From Pacificibacter marinus (GTDB lineage Bacteria; Pseudomonadota; Alphaproteobacteria; Rhodobacterales; Rhodobacteraceae): 64,000 nucleotides of DNA. A program made the translations under genes and the position numbers. Shown piece by piece: positions 1 to 8,635 of the stretch. The stretch lies in assembly GCF_018860665.1 (NCBI RefSeq), contig NZ_JAHKPK010000017.1:124001-188000 (forward strand), read 5' to 3'. Position 1 is the stretch's first letter. Every line of letters starts with the position of its first letter. The notes under the pieces were generated by a model. It had not been told where the DNA came from. It did not search any database and saw only the letters and a list, made by a program, of their open reading frames with translations.

Positions 1-2
1 GT

Positions 3-290
3 GCGGAATGGGTTTTTGGGGTTTCATATGGGGCCAACCTGAAAGTCGCAGAAAAGGCAATTCGTGATACTATCATGGCAGACCCACGGTCGCTGACAGA
101 CCCCGAGCCGTTTATCCAAGTGAACAACTTGGGCGATTTTTCGGTGGATTTCTTGGTGCGCGTTTGGGTGCCATCGGCGGATTATTTTCAGTATCAAGCT
201 GATATGAAACGTAATGTAAAAGAAGCTTTAGACGCGACTGGTATAGAAATTCCATTCCCGACGCGGTCTGTGTTCAACACCTCAAAATAG
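3..290 (+). CDS. MscS-family mechanosensitive channel, C-terminal fragment
   Basis: The frame is open to the left edge of the window, so only the last 95 codons are present. The residues seen (VFGVSYGANLKVAEKAI near the edge, then an acidic-hydrophobic stretch and a basic end) match the cytoplasmic C-terminal domain of small-conductance mechanosensitive channels, where a V-x-V-x-Y motif opens this region. The family forms heptameric inner-membrane channels that release solutes on hypo-osmotic shock. The pore helix lies outside the window. A hairpin terminator follows the stop. Family assignment is good; the subfamily cannot be judged from this piece. Confidence 0.75.
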   Translation, partial: AEWVFGVSYGANLKVAEKAIRDTIMADPRSLTDPEPFIQVNNLGDFSVDFLVRVWVPSADYFQYQADMKRNVKEALDATGIEIPFPTRSVFNTSK

Positions 291-307
291 GGGATCAATA
301 CCTCAAT

Positions 308-341
308 AGGCGCCCGACAAAAGTGACGGGCGCCTGTGCTT
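308..341. terminator. Hairpin terminator between convergent genes
   Basis: AGGCGCCCG (308-316) and CGGGCGCCT (327-335) form a perfect 9-bp stem with a 10-base loop, followed by a T-containing tract. It sits between the converging MscS-type and peroxiredoxin genes and probably ends transcription of the first, perhaps of both. Confidence 0.7.
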
Positions 342-353
342 TTGTTCGATAGC

Positions 354-842
354 TTACAACGCGTCGACGACGCTTTCGCCAGCAGAGATATTGCATTCGC
401 CGGCATTGTCTTCCACTTGCAGCACGGTCACGACACCGTCCTCGGCCACAAGGGCGTAACGTTTAGAGCGGTCAATCAAGCCTGCAGGTGGTGCAGAGAA
501 CTCAAGACCAAGTGCTTTGGTCAAAGTAGATTCTGCATCGCCAAGCATCGCGATGCCAGCGGCTGTCGCACCCGTCGCCTCGCCCCACGCGCCCATCACG
601 AAAGGGTCGTTGACCGAGATGCAGATCACTTCATCTACGCCTTTGGCTGAGAGAGCATTCTTTGTGCGAATGAAGCTTGGCACATGTGCTGTTGAGCACA
701 CGCCTGTGTATGCGCCGGGCAGGCCAAAAATAACGACTTTACGGCCCTTGGTTTTGGTGCCCAATTCAACGGCTTCTGGGCCATTCGCACCCATTTGCAG
801 CAGTGTGGCGTCTGGCAGTTTATCACCGATCGAGATTGTCAT
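354..842 (-). CDS. Peroxiredoxin, Prx5 type
   Basis: A 162-residue protein starting at the ATG reading MTISIG; an in-frame upstream ATG at 866 would add eight residues that do not look native to the family. The peroxidatic cysteine lies in PGAYTGVCS (Cys49), the usual PGA(F/Y)Tx(T/V)CS motif of Prx5/glutaredoxin-dependent peroxiredoxins, and the length is normal. The enzyme reduces hydrogen peroxide and alkyl hydroperoxides in the cytoplasm with a thiol donor. It is monocistronic, and the divergent flavoprotein gene starts about 80 bases away, so the two promoters share a short region. Confidence 0.9.
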   Translation of the reverse strand: MTISIGDKLPDATLLQMGANGPEAVELGTKTKGRKVVIFGLPGAYTGVCSTAHVPSFIRTKNALSAKGVDEVICISVNDPFVMGAWGEATGATAAGIAMLGDAESTLTKALGLEFSAPPAGLIDRSKRYALVAEDGVVTVLQVEDNAGECNISAGESVVDAL

Positions 843-919
843 GACATGTCCTCTATGCGTTTTCATTTCTTGTCTAAAGATATAAGGTTCCTACAACATT
901 AGACCAGAAGAGAAATCAC

Positions 920-2137
920 ATGTCCCATTATATCGTTGTCGGCGCAGGCCAAGCCGGTCAATCCATCGTGACCACATTGCGGGGGCAGGGATTCGATGGC
1001 CAAATTACTTTGATCGGCGATGAGAGGGCCATTCCCTATCAACGCCCGCCTTTGTCTAAGGCGTATTTGCTTGGCGAGATGGAGCTTGATCGACTGTATT
1101 TGCGTCCCGAAGCGTATTACGCCGATGAGAATATCACGTTGCGCACATCAACGCAGGTGACTGATATTGATGCCGCCATGAAAACGATCACGGTTACCAA
1201 AGATGGCATGAGTGAAACGCTGACCTATGACGCTTTGGCCTTAACGACGGGGTCTGCACCGCGTCGTTTGCCTGCCAAAATCGGCGGGGATTTGGACGGG
1301 GTTTATACCATGCGCAGTTTGGCTGACGCCGATGCGATCGCGCCTGAATTTGTCGCTGGCGCATCCGTGCTGATTGTTGGTGGGGGGTATATCGGTTTGG
1401 AAGCCGCAGCTGTGGCGGCTAAGAAAGGCCTCAAAGTGACCTTGGTGGAAATGTCTGAGCGCATTTTACAACGCGTCGCCTCCAAAGAAACCTCGGATTA
1501 TTTCCGCGCATTGCACGAGGGCCATGGCGTGCGCATTCTTGAAGGCATAGGTCTCAATCGCTTGACGGGCGCGGGTCGCGTTAGCAGCGCAGAACTATCA
1601 GATGGCAGCACCTTGGACGTCGATTTTGTTATCGTTGGCGTCGGCATTATTCCGGGCACGCAGCTGGCTGAGGCCGCAGGTGTCGTAGTCGATAATGGTA
1701 TCAAAACCGATCTGTTCGCACGCACTTCTGATCCATCGATCTATGCAGCGGGTGATTGTGCCTCTTATCCTGAAAATGGAACGCAGGTGCGGTTAGAGAG
1801 CGTGGGCAATGCTATCGATCAAGGGGCTATTGCTGCGAAAAACATGCTTGGTCTGAATGTGGAATATGCGCCGAAACCTTGGTTTTGGTCAGATCAATAT
1901 GATGTGAAATTGCAGATTGCGGGTCTGTCTGCTGGGCATGACCAAGTTGTTGTGCGCGATGGTGGTGCCATGCGGTCGCATTGGTACTATAAAGACGGGG
2001 CTTTGATTGCGATTGATGCCATGAATGATCCGCGTGGCTATATGGTCGCCAAACGTTTGATCGAGAGCGGCAAGTCTGCTGACCCAAGCTTTGTTGCAGA
2101 TCCTGCGTCTGATCTTAAAGCGCTACTCAAAGCCTAA
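920..2137 (+). CDS. NAD(P)H-dependent ferredoxin reductase-like flavoprotein
   Basis: This 405-residue pyridine nucleotide-disulfide oxidoreductase has an N-terminal FAD dinucleotide fold (GAGQAGQS at about residue 8), a second nucleotide-binding fold (GGGYIGLEAA near residue 153), the FAD-contacting motif IYAAGDCA near residue 275, and a C-terminal reductase domain. The architecture is that of putidaredoxin, rhodocoxin and terpredoxin reductases, which pass electrons from NAD(P)H to a [2Fe-2S] ferredoxin for a P450 or dioxygenase. No partner ferredoxin or oxygenase lies next to it, so its electron acceptor is unknown. Its stop overlaps the rsmD start by one base (TAATG). Confidence 0.85.
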   Translation: MSHYIVVGAGQAGQSIVTTLRGQGFDGQITLIGDERAIPYQRPPLSKAYLLGEMELDRLYLRPEAYYADENITLRTSTQVTDIDAAMKTITVTKDGMSETLTYDALALTTGSAPRRLPAKIGGDLDGVYTMRSLADADAIAPEFVAGASVLIVGGGYIGLEAAAVAAKKGLKVTLVEMSERILQRVASKETSDYFRALHEGHGVRILEGIGLNRLTGAGRVSSAELSDGSTLDVDFVIVGVGIIPGTQLAEAAGVVVDNGIKTDLFARTSDPSIYAAGDCASYPENGTQVRLESVGNAIDQGAIAAKNMLGLNVEYAPKPWFWSDQYDVKLQIAGLSAGHDQVVVRDGGAMRSHWYYKDGALIAIDAMNDPRGYMVAKRLIESGKSADPSFVADPASDLKALLKA

Positions 2138-2697
2138 TGCGGATCGTTGCTGGAACATATCGCGGGCTTGCTTTGGCCGCTTTGGGAAAAGGCGATACGG
2201 GGGCGCACCTGCGGCCCACAACTGACCGTGTGCGTGAGAGCCTGTTTAATGTCTTGGCAGGTGGTAAATTTGGTGATGCTTTGACCGATGCGCGCACGCT
2301 TGATTTGTTTGCAGGCACGGGCGCGCTTGGCCTTGAGGCCCTGTCACGGGACGGTGAATGTGTCACCTTTGTCGATGATGGACGTAAAGCCCAAAGCCTG
2401 ATCGAACAGAATATTGCGATTTGCAAAGCGGGACCGAAATGCAAACTCATCCGTGCCGATGCCACGCGCTTGCCTCGAAATCCTGATGCGCCCTATGATC
2501 TTGTGTTTCTTGATCCGCCTTATGCGAAAGCCATGGGCGAAAAAGCGATGGCTGCTGCGCTGGCAGGCAATTGGCTCACAGCACGCGCACTTGTGGTTTG
2601 GGAAGATTCCGCACCTATCACTGTCCCCGATGCGCTCAACTTGTTGGACACACGAACATATGGTGACACCAAAATCAACTTTCTGGAGCCAAAATGA
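2137..2697 (+). CDS. rsmD: 16S rRNA (guanine(966)-N2)-methyltransferase RsmD
   Basis: The protein has 186 residues. It carries the SAM-binding motif LDLFAGTGALGLEALSR and the catalytic N-methyltransferase motif FLDPPY, both diagnostic of RsmD, which methylates G966 of 16S rRNA during late 30S assembly. The start overlaps the upstream stop by one base and the end overlaps the next ORF by four, so the three genes are probably translationally coupled. Confidence 0.92.
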   Translation: MRIVAGTYRGLALAALGKGDTGAHLRPTTDRVRESLFNVLAGGKFGDALTDARTLDLFAGTGALGLEALSRDGECVTFVDDGRKAQSLIEQNIAICKAGPKCKLIRADATRLPRNPDAPYDLVFLDPPYAKAMGEKAMAAALAGNWLTARALVVWEDSAPITVPDALNLLDTRTYGDTKINFLEPK

Positions 2698-3344
2698 AAC
2701 AACCGAAATTGGTCATTTTTGACTGCGATGGCGTTCTTGTCGACAGCGAACCGCCTACATTGGCATTGCTTCGTGATGATCTGGAACTCTACGGTTTGAC
2801 GCTAACAATGGCGCAGGTGGATGAGGACTACATGGGCGTTGCGATGGTCGATATTGCTAAAAAGGCACGCGCCAACGGGGCGGATTTGCCAGACGACTGG
2901 GTGGCTGCAATCTATACCAAGATGTTTGAGCGGCTCAAACAAGGCGTGCCCTTGATCGCAGGGATTGAGCGTACCTTGGACGCTTTGGACGCCGCAGGCA
3001 TTCCCTATGCTGTAGGGTCCAACGGGCCTATGGCGAAAATGGACATCACACTCGGCGCGCACCCTGCGCTGTTTGATCGCCTTAAAGGGCGCATTTTTTC
3101 TGCACATGATTGCAAGGCGGGGAAACCTGATCCTGAGTTGTTTTTAAAAGCGGCCGCCTTTATGGGGATTGAGCCAAAGGATTGTGCCGTGATCGATGAC
3201 AGCGTTGCTGGGGCCACGGCAGGTTTGCGCGCTGGAATGCGAACGCTTGGGTTTGACCCGAACGGCGATGGCACGCATTTGACCGCCATCGGTGCAGAAC
3301 ATTTGGCGCATATGGATGACTTGCCATCAATGCTTAAACTGTAA
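2694..3344 (+). CDS. HAD-superfamily hydrolase (phosphatase/phosphoglucomutase-like)
   Basis: A 216-residue HAD subfamily IA protein. The nucleophile motif FDCDGVLVDSEP is at the N-terminus, the motif II serine is in GSNG, the lysine motif is in GKPDPELF, and the acidic motif is VIDDSVAGATAG. The family cleaves small phosphorylated metabolites or isomerises sugar phosphates in the cytoplasm. Candidate substrates (6-phosphogluconate, phosphoglycolate, glucose 1-phosphate) cannot be separated by sequence alone. It overlaps rsmD by ATGA. Confidence 0.85.
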   Translation: MKQPKLVIFDCDGVLVDSEPPTLALLRDDLELYGLTLTMAQVDEDYMGVAMVDIAKKARANGADLPDDWVAAIYTKMFERLKQGVPLIAGIERTLDALDAAGIPYAVGSNGPMAKMDITLGAHPALFDRLKGRIFSAHDCKAGKPDPELFLKAAAFMGIEPKDCAVIDDSVAGATAGLRAGMRTLGFDPNGDGTHLTAIGAEHLAHMDDLPSMLKL

Positions 3345-3417
3345 TGTTCAGATGTGTCCCGATGTGGCTTTAAAGGGCATGGCTTTATCCGTCACGCGAC
3401 TGGAGTATTACGAAAAG

Positions 3418-3431
3418 TGACCTCTAGGTCA
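3418..3431. promoter_or_regulatory. Operator-like inverted repeat upstream of MOSC gene
   Basis: TGACCTCTAGGTCA is a perfect 6-bp inverted repeat with a 2-base centre, about 90 bases upstream of the MOSC gene, in a 177-base gap with no other recognisable content. It has the shape of a dimeric regulator site. No regulator gene is adjacent. Confidence 0.3.
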
Positions 3432-3521
3432 GTGGCAACCTGTCTAATGCGACAACTGCCAATGTTGCTGCGAATCACATAAGAATTTCGAATAGGAACC
3501 AAATATACGTTTGAGAAATAT

Positions 3522-4340
3522 ATGAAGCTCGCCCGACTTACGAAATACCCAGTCAAAAGCATGACGGGTTACGATCTCGCCATGGCGACCGTAGGGCCGT
3601 TCGGAATCGACCAAGATCGCCGCTGGGCTGTGATTTATAGCTCGGGCATCGCGGCCACGCGCCGCGAATTGCCAGCCTTGGCCAATCTTCATGCAGTCTG
3701 TACTGACTTAGGGATTAGCTTATCTTTTGACGGCGAGCGTATTGACGTACCTTGGCCCAGCGATGCACCGACCAATGCGTTCGTGTTTTCAACAGAAATC
3801 AAAAATGTGCAAGATGCTGGGAATTACGCTTCCCACTTTCTGTCCTCTGCGCTCGAGCGTGAAGTTCGCTTGGTTTATATGCCGGACGACAGCGTGCGTG
3901 CGGTATCTGGTGCCTATGTGAAGACGCCACATTTCACGGGATTTTCTGACGGATTTCCAATCTTAATCACCACAGCGCCGTCTTTGCAGGCTTTGAATGC
4001 TGAATTGGCGTCACCTGTCGAAATGCGCCGTTTTCGATCAAATGTCGTGATCGATGGTGATTTTGAACCTTGGGCTGAAGATGAATGGCGTTTGATCCGC
4101 ATTGGCTCGACAGTGCTGCGTATCGTCAAGCCATGCGAACGCTGTATCATGGTCACGCAAGATCCCTCTACAGGTATTCAACCGGATGCCTATGAGCCCT
4201 TGGCCACGCTACGGCGCCTGCATCGTGCTTCAAATGGTAAAATCATTTTTGGACAAAACGCAGTGGTCGAGGTTGAGGGCGCAATGAAGCTTGGTGATGA
4301 AGTCGAGGTTTTGGAAAGCGGGACCTCCAATCTGATATAG
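3522..4340 (+). CDS. MOSC domain-containing protein (YcbX/mARC-like)
   Basis: The 272-residue protein opens with a MOSC N-terminal beta-barrel (LTKYPVKSMTGYDL) and continues into a MOSC domain. The pair C205-x2-C208 in PCERCIMVTQD is in the position of the conserved cysteine that binds molybdenum cofactor in YcbX and mARC N-hydroxyl-reducing proteins. Such proteins reduce N-hydroxylated compounds with electrons from a reductase or a fused ferredoxin domain. No C-terminal ferredoxin domain is present here, so a separate donor would be needed. The gene stands alone, with a possible operator in its leader. Confidence 0.8.
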   Translation: MKLARLTKYPVKSMTGYDLAMATVGPFGIDQDRRWAVIYSSGIAATRRELPALANLHAVCTDLGISLSFDGERIDVPWPSDAPTNAFVFSTEIKNVQDAGNYASHFLSSALEREVRLVYMPDDSVRAVSGAYVKTPHFTGFSDGFPILITTAPSLQALNAELASPVEMRRFRSNVVIDGDFEPWAEDEWRLIRIGSTVLRIVKPCERCIMVTQDPSTGIQPDAYEPLATLRRLHRASNGKIIFGQNAVVEVEGAMKLGDEVEVLESGTSNLI

Positions 4341-4351
4341 CCTGTTCAATT

Positions 4352-4366
4352 TTAACGAAGCCTTAA
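4352..4366. promoter_or_regulatory. Candidate CtrA box
   Basis: TTAA-N7-TTAA (TTAA at 4352-4355 and 4363-4366) matches the full CtrA consensus of alphaproteobacteria and lies 24 bases upstream of the lipoprotein start. A match of this size is expected by chance roughly once per few windows of this length, so it remains tentative. Confidence 0.25.
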
Positions 4367-4389
4367 GCATATCGCGCGACAGTCTCATT

Positions 4390-4719
4390 ATGGGATTTGT
4401 TCATCGTACAATAAGGCTATTCTTCGTTCTCGCAGTCTTAAATGGATGTGCGGTGGACAGTCCCACCTTGGGCTATGGCCGCGCTGGCGCGCAAATTGTC
4501 GAGGTGGGTGGTAATACCTTTAGGGTCTACACAGAACTCAATGGCAATCGAGTCGAAGCCCATAGGGTAAATGTTATTTTCCCGCCGCCTTCGCGCTTGA
4601 TGATTTTACAGCAAGCTCATGAGGCAATTGTTCAAGTCACCTCCTGTGATATTAAAAAAGGATCGCTTATTGGTGATCAGGCGATGGTCAAAGCTATTCT
4701 GATCTGTCCATCCGCCTAG
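4390..4719 (+). CDS. Small putative lipoprotein of unknown function
   Basis: A 109-residue protein. The N-terminus is a signal sequence with positive residues, a hydrophobic core and a lipobox-like LNGC ending at about residue 20, so it is probably lipidated and exported. The mature part is a compact alpha/beta-looking sequence with two further cysteines near the end (TSCDIKKG and ILICPSA) that could form a disulfide. I do not recognise a named family. Its stop shares a CTAG with the converging cobN stop, and a CtrA-like box lies just upstream. Confidence 0.6.
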   Translation: MGFVHRTIRLFFVLAVLNGCAVDSPTLGYGRAGAQIVEVGGNTFRVYTELNGNRVEAHRVNVIFPPPSRLMILQQAHEAIVQVTSCDIKKGSLIGDQAMVKAILICPSA

Positions 4720-7700
4720 ATAAGCGTTTCCAACAGTCTGCGTGCCGAATTCGATTTTGGACGCCATAGCCCGCGATCCATGGCTTCAATCATCCGTTCC
4801 GCGATTTCTTTAAGCGCTGGTGCGTTGTGCTTCTCAATAAAGTCGCGTGTGTCGTCATTTTCAATAAACGCCGCATGAACCATATCGAAATGGTGATCTT
4901 TCACCGCATGGGTTGTGGCCGAAAAGGCAAACAAATAATCCACAGTTGCTGCAATCTCAAACGCGCCTTTGTAACCATGCCGTTTGACACCATCGATCCA
5001 TTTCGGGTTCACCACACGTGATCGCACAACACGCCCTATTTCTTCGTCCAAGGTGCGAATGACGGGACGTTCAGGTCGTGAATGGTCGTTGTGATAGATA
5101 GGGCGATCTTGGCCTTGCAAACGTGCCACAGCAGCCGCAGCGCCGCCTTCGAATTGGTAGTAATCGTCACTGTCCAAAAGGTCGTGTTCGCGGTTGTCTT
5201 GGTTGTGCACAATGGCTTCGACTTGGCTCAAGCGAGCCTCAAATCCGGTTCGATCTTTGACGCCTTCGCGCCCTGCGCCATAGGCATAGCCCCCCCATTC
5301 CAAATAGGCATCACCAAGGTCATCTCGGCCTTCCCAAAGGCGCTCGTCAATCATCGCTTGAAGTCCCGCGCCATACGCCCCTGGTTTGGACCCGAACACC
5401 CGTGCTGTGCTTTCTCCATCACGTGCGCGTGCGGCCGCAGGGTTTTGATCTGCGTCTTCATCAAGGGCTTGCACAGCGCGTGCAGCACTGTCGACCAAGG
5501 CGATCAATTGTGGAAAGGCGTCACGGAAAAATCCCGACACGCGTAGGGTCACATCGACGCGTGGACGCCCCAAAACGCCTGCTGGCAAGATTTCAAATCC
5601 TGTCACGCGACGCGACATCATATCCCATTTCGGCTTCACGCCCATCAACGCCAAAGCCTGCGCAATGTCGTCGCCGCCGGTGCGCATATTGGCCGTGCCC
5701 CATGCGGTCACCAGCATCGCGCGGGGCCAATCACCGTGATCTTGCAGGTGACGCTCAATCAACATATTGGCGGATTTCCAGCCGAGCTTCCACGCTGTTT
5801 GTGTGGGCACAGCGCGTGCATCGACAGAAAAGAAGTTCCGCCCTGTCGGCAGCACATCCAACCGTCCACGCGTTGGCGCACCACTTGATCCAGGTGGTAC
5901 AAAGCGACCTTCAAGACCAGTCAAAAGCCCATTGATTTCTGCAGGACCGCACGCCGTTACCATTGGCAAAACATTGCCATGCAAATGATCCAAAACCAGC
6001 TGGGAAGCTGGACCAAAGGCGTCCAATTCTTCGTCTAAAAGATGTGCGGCGTATAGCTCAAGGCGCTCAACTGTATCGCCAGTGCTGCGCCACGTATCCG
6101 TGTCTAATCTTGCCAGAACATCTGGTTTAGGCCCTGTCCAAGGGGCCGCCATGTCACAATCCAAAGGATCAAAACCAAAGCCAAAATCAGCCGCCATTGC
6201 GCGTATGAAAGACGCATCTTGGCCTTTACCGTCCCCACGCGGCACACGCACCAAAGCCAAAGCCAAATCGCGCGCAAGGCGGCCTTTTGGCGCTTGGCCA
6301 AAGATATGCAAGCCATCGCGGATTTGCGCTTCTTTCAGCTCACATAAGTACGCGTCTAGCTTGGCCAGATCACCGTCTTCGTCGCCTGTCATGCCGACAT
6401 CACGGTCCAGCCCTGTCACAGATGACAATGACAAAATTTCTTTGCGCAATTCGCCAATGCGGCGCGGATCGACGCCAGCGGCCTCAAAGTATTCATCGAC
6501 CAAGGCTTCTAAATCTCGCAAGGGTCCGTAGGTTTCCGCACGCGTCAAAGGCGGCGTAAGGTGGTCGATGATAACGGCCTGCGCGCGGCGTTTGGCTTGG
6601 GTGCCTTCTCCGGGGTCATTGACGATAAACGGATAAAGATGCGGCATCGGTCCCATCACGGCTTCGGGCATACAGTCTTTGGACAAAGACGTGGCCTTGC
6701 CGGGCAGCCATTCAAGATTGCCATGCTTGCCCATATGCACCAAAGCGTGCGCTCCAAAGGCGTTGCGCAAGTAGAAATAGAACGCGAGGTAGTTATGCGG
6801 CGGCACCAAATCTGGCGCGTGATAGGTTTCGGTTGGGTCGATGTTATAGCCCCGCGCGGGCTGGATGCCGACGACTGCGTTGCCAAAGGTCAAGATGGAC
6901 AGCGCGAAAGCTCCATCCGCGAAAAACGGGTCCGTTTCCGGCGCGCCCCAACGCGCTTCGATTTGATCGCGGACGGTTTGGGGCAGAGCATGATAGGCAC
7001 TTAGATAGTCTGCAAGTGCAAGCTTTTCGCCGCCTGTGCGCTCAGCACGATCCGTCAACCAATTGGTCGGTCCCGCAAGAATACTTTGCATCAAAGCATC
7101 GCTGTCGGTGGGAATGTTATCCACCATGTAGCCAGCTTGTTTGAGGGCAGTCAAAGTGCCAATAGTGGCCGCTGGTGTATCAAGGCCGACACCATTGGCA
7201 AGGCGCCCGTCTTTGTTTGGATAGTTGGCAAGGATCAGAGCAACCTTGCGATTGATCGCTGGCGTATGACGCAGGCGGCACCAGTTGGCCGTTAAATCTG
7301 CAACAAAATCGATCCGGTTCTCGTTGGCTTTGTAAGTCGCAATCGGACATTGCGTGGCCTCATCAAAATAGGCTTCGCCTTTGAACGACACAGCGCGGGT
7401 GAGCACACGTCCATCGACTTCTGGCAAGGCCACATTCATCGCGATATCGCGGGCTGATAAGCCTGTTGTTCCTTCGCTCCATGCTTGTTCGGAAGATGAG
7501 GATAGAACCACCTGAAACACTGGCGCGCCATTGGCAAACTCTGCGGCCAGCGGATTGGCCGCGCTGGTGCCTTCTGGCGTTCCAACGGCGAAAGACGTGC
7601 AGTTTAAGATAGCACTTGGGGCGGCGTCAGTGAAAAGAGTTTCCAGCGTGGCGACAGAAATTGGATCTTTGAGCGAGGCCACAAAGACAGGCAATGGGTT

Positions 7701-8390
7701 GAGGCCGCGCAATGCCAAGCTTTTGACCAAACCGTCGATAGGCGCAAGCCCTGCACCTTGAACAAGGGCGCGGTAAAACACGATTGGCACGACGGGGGCA
7801 TCAGGCGTCCAGTCTGCTTTGATTTTATCTAAGTCAGTCAAGCCTTGGGCGGGCCAATACAGACCGGCGCGCAACAATGGCTTGGCAGGTTCTGGCAGTG
7901 CGCCCCCCTCGATAAGTGCCTGTGCATAGCGCAAAAAATGACGAGCATTGTCTGTGCCACCTTCGGTCAAATAGGACCATAGCGCATGGTAGTGTTCGGA
8001 CGGGATGGTCGACAGGGCCGCGAGTTCCGCATCGGGTTTGTCATCGCCGGGCAGAGCAACAAAGGTCACGCCGGCCTCATGCAATCGCGCGGCGTATTGT
8101 TCGACGCCGTATTTCCAATAGCCCGTGCCGCCCAAGACCCGCGCGATCACCATGCGGGATTTCGTGGCGCAGTCATCAAGATGCAGATCGACCGACATCG
8201 GGTGACGCAAATGCATCATCGAGGCCAACCGCAGACTGGGCCCGTCGGGCAGATTGCTATGCGCCAAAGATAACATCGCCAGTTCGGTATCGGCAGCCGA
8301 GATGACCACCAAATCGGCAGGAGTTTGGCTGAGATCGACAGCCTCGGTGCCGTCATCGACGGAACCAGCGGTGGCAGCAAGAAGGTGCAT
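4716..8390 (-). CDS. cobN: Cobaltochelatase subunit CobN
   Basis: A 1224-residue protein, close to the usual size of CobN (H subunit), with the typical stretches HALVHMGKHGNLEWLPGK and NFFSVDARAVPT. CobN is the large, corrin-binding subunit of the ATP-dependent CobNST complex that inserts cobalt into hydrogenobyrinic acid a,c-diamide in the late-insertion (aerobic) cobalamin pathway. CobS and CobT are not in the window. ATG at 8390 fits the N-terminus MHLLAATAGS. The gene is separated from cobW by two unrelated genes, one of them on the opposite strand, so it probably has its own promoter. No cobalamin riboswitch is visible in its short leader. Confidence 0.95.
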   Translation of the reverse strand: MHLLAATAGSVDDGTEAVDLSQTPADLVVISAADTELAMLSLAHSNLPDGPSLRLASMMHLRHPMSVDLHLDDCATKSRMVIARVLGGTGYWKYGVEQYAARLHEAGVTFVALPGDDKPDAELAALSTIPSEHYHALWSYLTEGGTDNARHFLRYAQALIEGGALPEPAKPLLRAGLYWPAQGLTDLDKIKADWTPDAPVVPIVFYRALVQGAGLAPIDGLVKSLALRGLNPLPVFVASLKDPISVATLETLFTDAAPSAILNCTSFAVGTPEGTSAANPLAAEFANGAPVFQVVLSSSSEQAWSEGTTGLSARDIAMNVALPEVDGRVLTRAVSFKGEAYFDEATQCPIATYKANENRIDFVADLTANWCRLRHTPAINRKVALILANYPNKDGRLANGVGLDTPAATIGTLTALKQAGYMVDNIPTDSDALMQSILAGPTNWLTDRAERTGGEKLALADYLSAYHALPQTVRDQIEARWGAPETDPFFADGAFALSILTFGNAVVGIQPARGYNIDPTETYHAPDLVPPHNYLAFYFYLRNAFGAHALVHMGKHGNLEWLPGKATSLSKDCMPEAVMGPMPHLYPFIVNDPGEGTQAKRRAQAVIIDHLTPPLTRAETYGPLRDLEALVDEYFEAAGVDPRRIGELRKEILSLSSVTGLDRDVGMTGDEDGDLAKLDAYLCELKEAQIRDGLHIFGQAPKGRLARDLALALVRVPRGDGKGQDASFIRAMAADFGFGFDPLDCDMAAPWTGPKPDVLARLDTDTWRSTGDTVERLELYAAHLLDEELDAFGPASQLVLDHLHGNVLPMVTACGPAEINGLLTGLEGRFVPPGSSGAPTRGRLDVLPTGRNFFSVDARAVPTQTAWKLGWKSANMLIERHLQDHGDWPRAMLVTAWGTANMRTGGDDIAQALALMGVKPKWDMMSRRVTGFEILPAGVLGRPRVDVTLRVSGFFRDAFPQLIALVDSAARAVQALDEDADQNPAAARARDGESTARVFGSKPGAYGAGLQAMIDERLWEGRDDLGDAYLEWGGYAYGAGREGVKDRTGFEARLSQVEAIVHNQDNREHDLLDSDDYYQFEGGAAAAVARLQGQDRPIYHNDHSRPERPVIRTLDEEIGRVVRSRVVNPKWIDGVKRHGYKGAFEIAATVDYLFAFSATTHAVKDHHFDMVHAAFIENDDTRDFIEKHNAPALKEIAERMIEAMDRGLWRPKSNSARRLLETLI

Positions 8391-8469
8391 CTTGGACGTC
8401 CTTTGTCGTATTCTCTTGTTTCATGCGCCGCTTTGCGGCATCAGCGGGACAAATCAAAGAGGTATTTTC

Positions 8470-8634
8470 ATGGATTACGGTAAAACTGGAGCAGCCAAAG
8501 TGCGCAAGAATTCACCGAAACATAACGAGCATAACGCCAAAGGGACGTCTAAAAACCCTTTTAGCGTTAAAGAAACCAAGGCCGAACTTTTGGCCAGAAT
8601 GAAAGCAGCTGCTGAGGCCAAAAAGGCGCAATGA
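8470..8634 (+). CDS. Small lysine-rich conserved-looking protein
   Basis: A 54-residue, strongly basic ORF beginning MDYGKTGAAKVRKNS. I chose the ATG at 8470 because AGAGGT precedes it at good spacing; the frame is open further upstream but lacks a credible start. The N-terminal half is probably disordered and the C-terminal half (KETKAELLARMKAAAEAKKA) probably helical. No function is recognised. It lies between cobN and the GNAT gene, divergent from cobN and convergent with the GNAT gene. Confidence 0.6.
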   Translation: MDYGKTGAAKVRKNSPKHNEHNAKGTSKNPFSVKETKAELLARMKAAAEAKKAQ

Positions 8635-8635
8635 A

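Noticed and set aside
8391-8469. Possible second cobalamin riboswitch before cobN
   Set aside because: Only a 5-bp GCCGC-TTT-GCGGC hairpin is present; no aptamer blocks were found.
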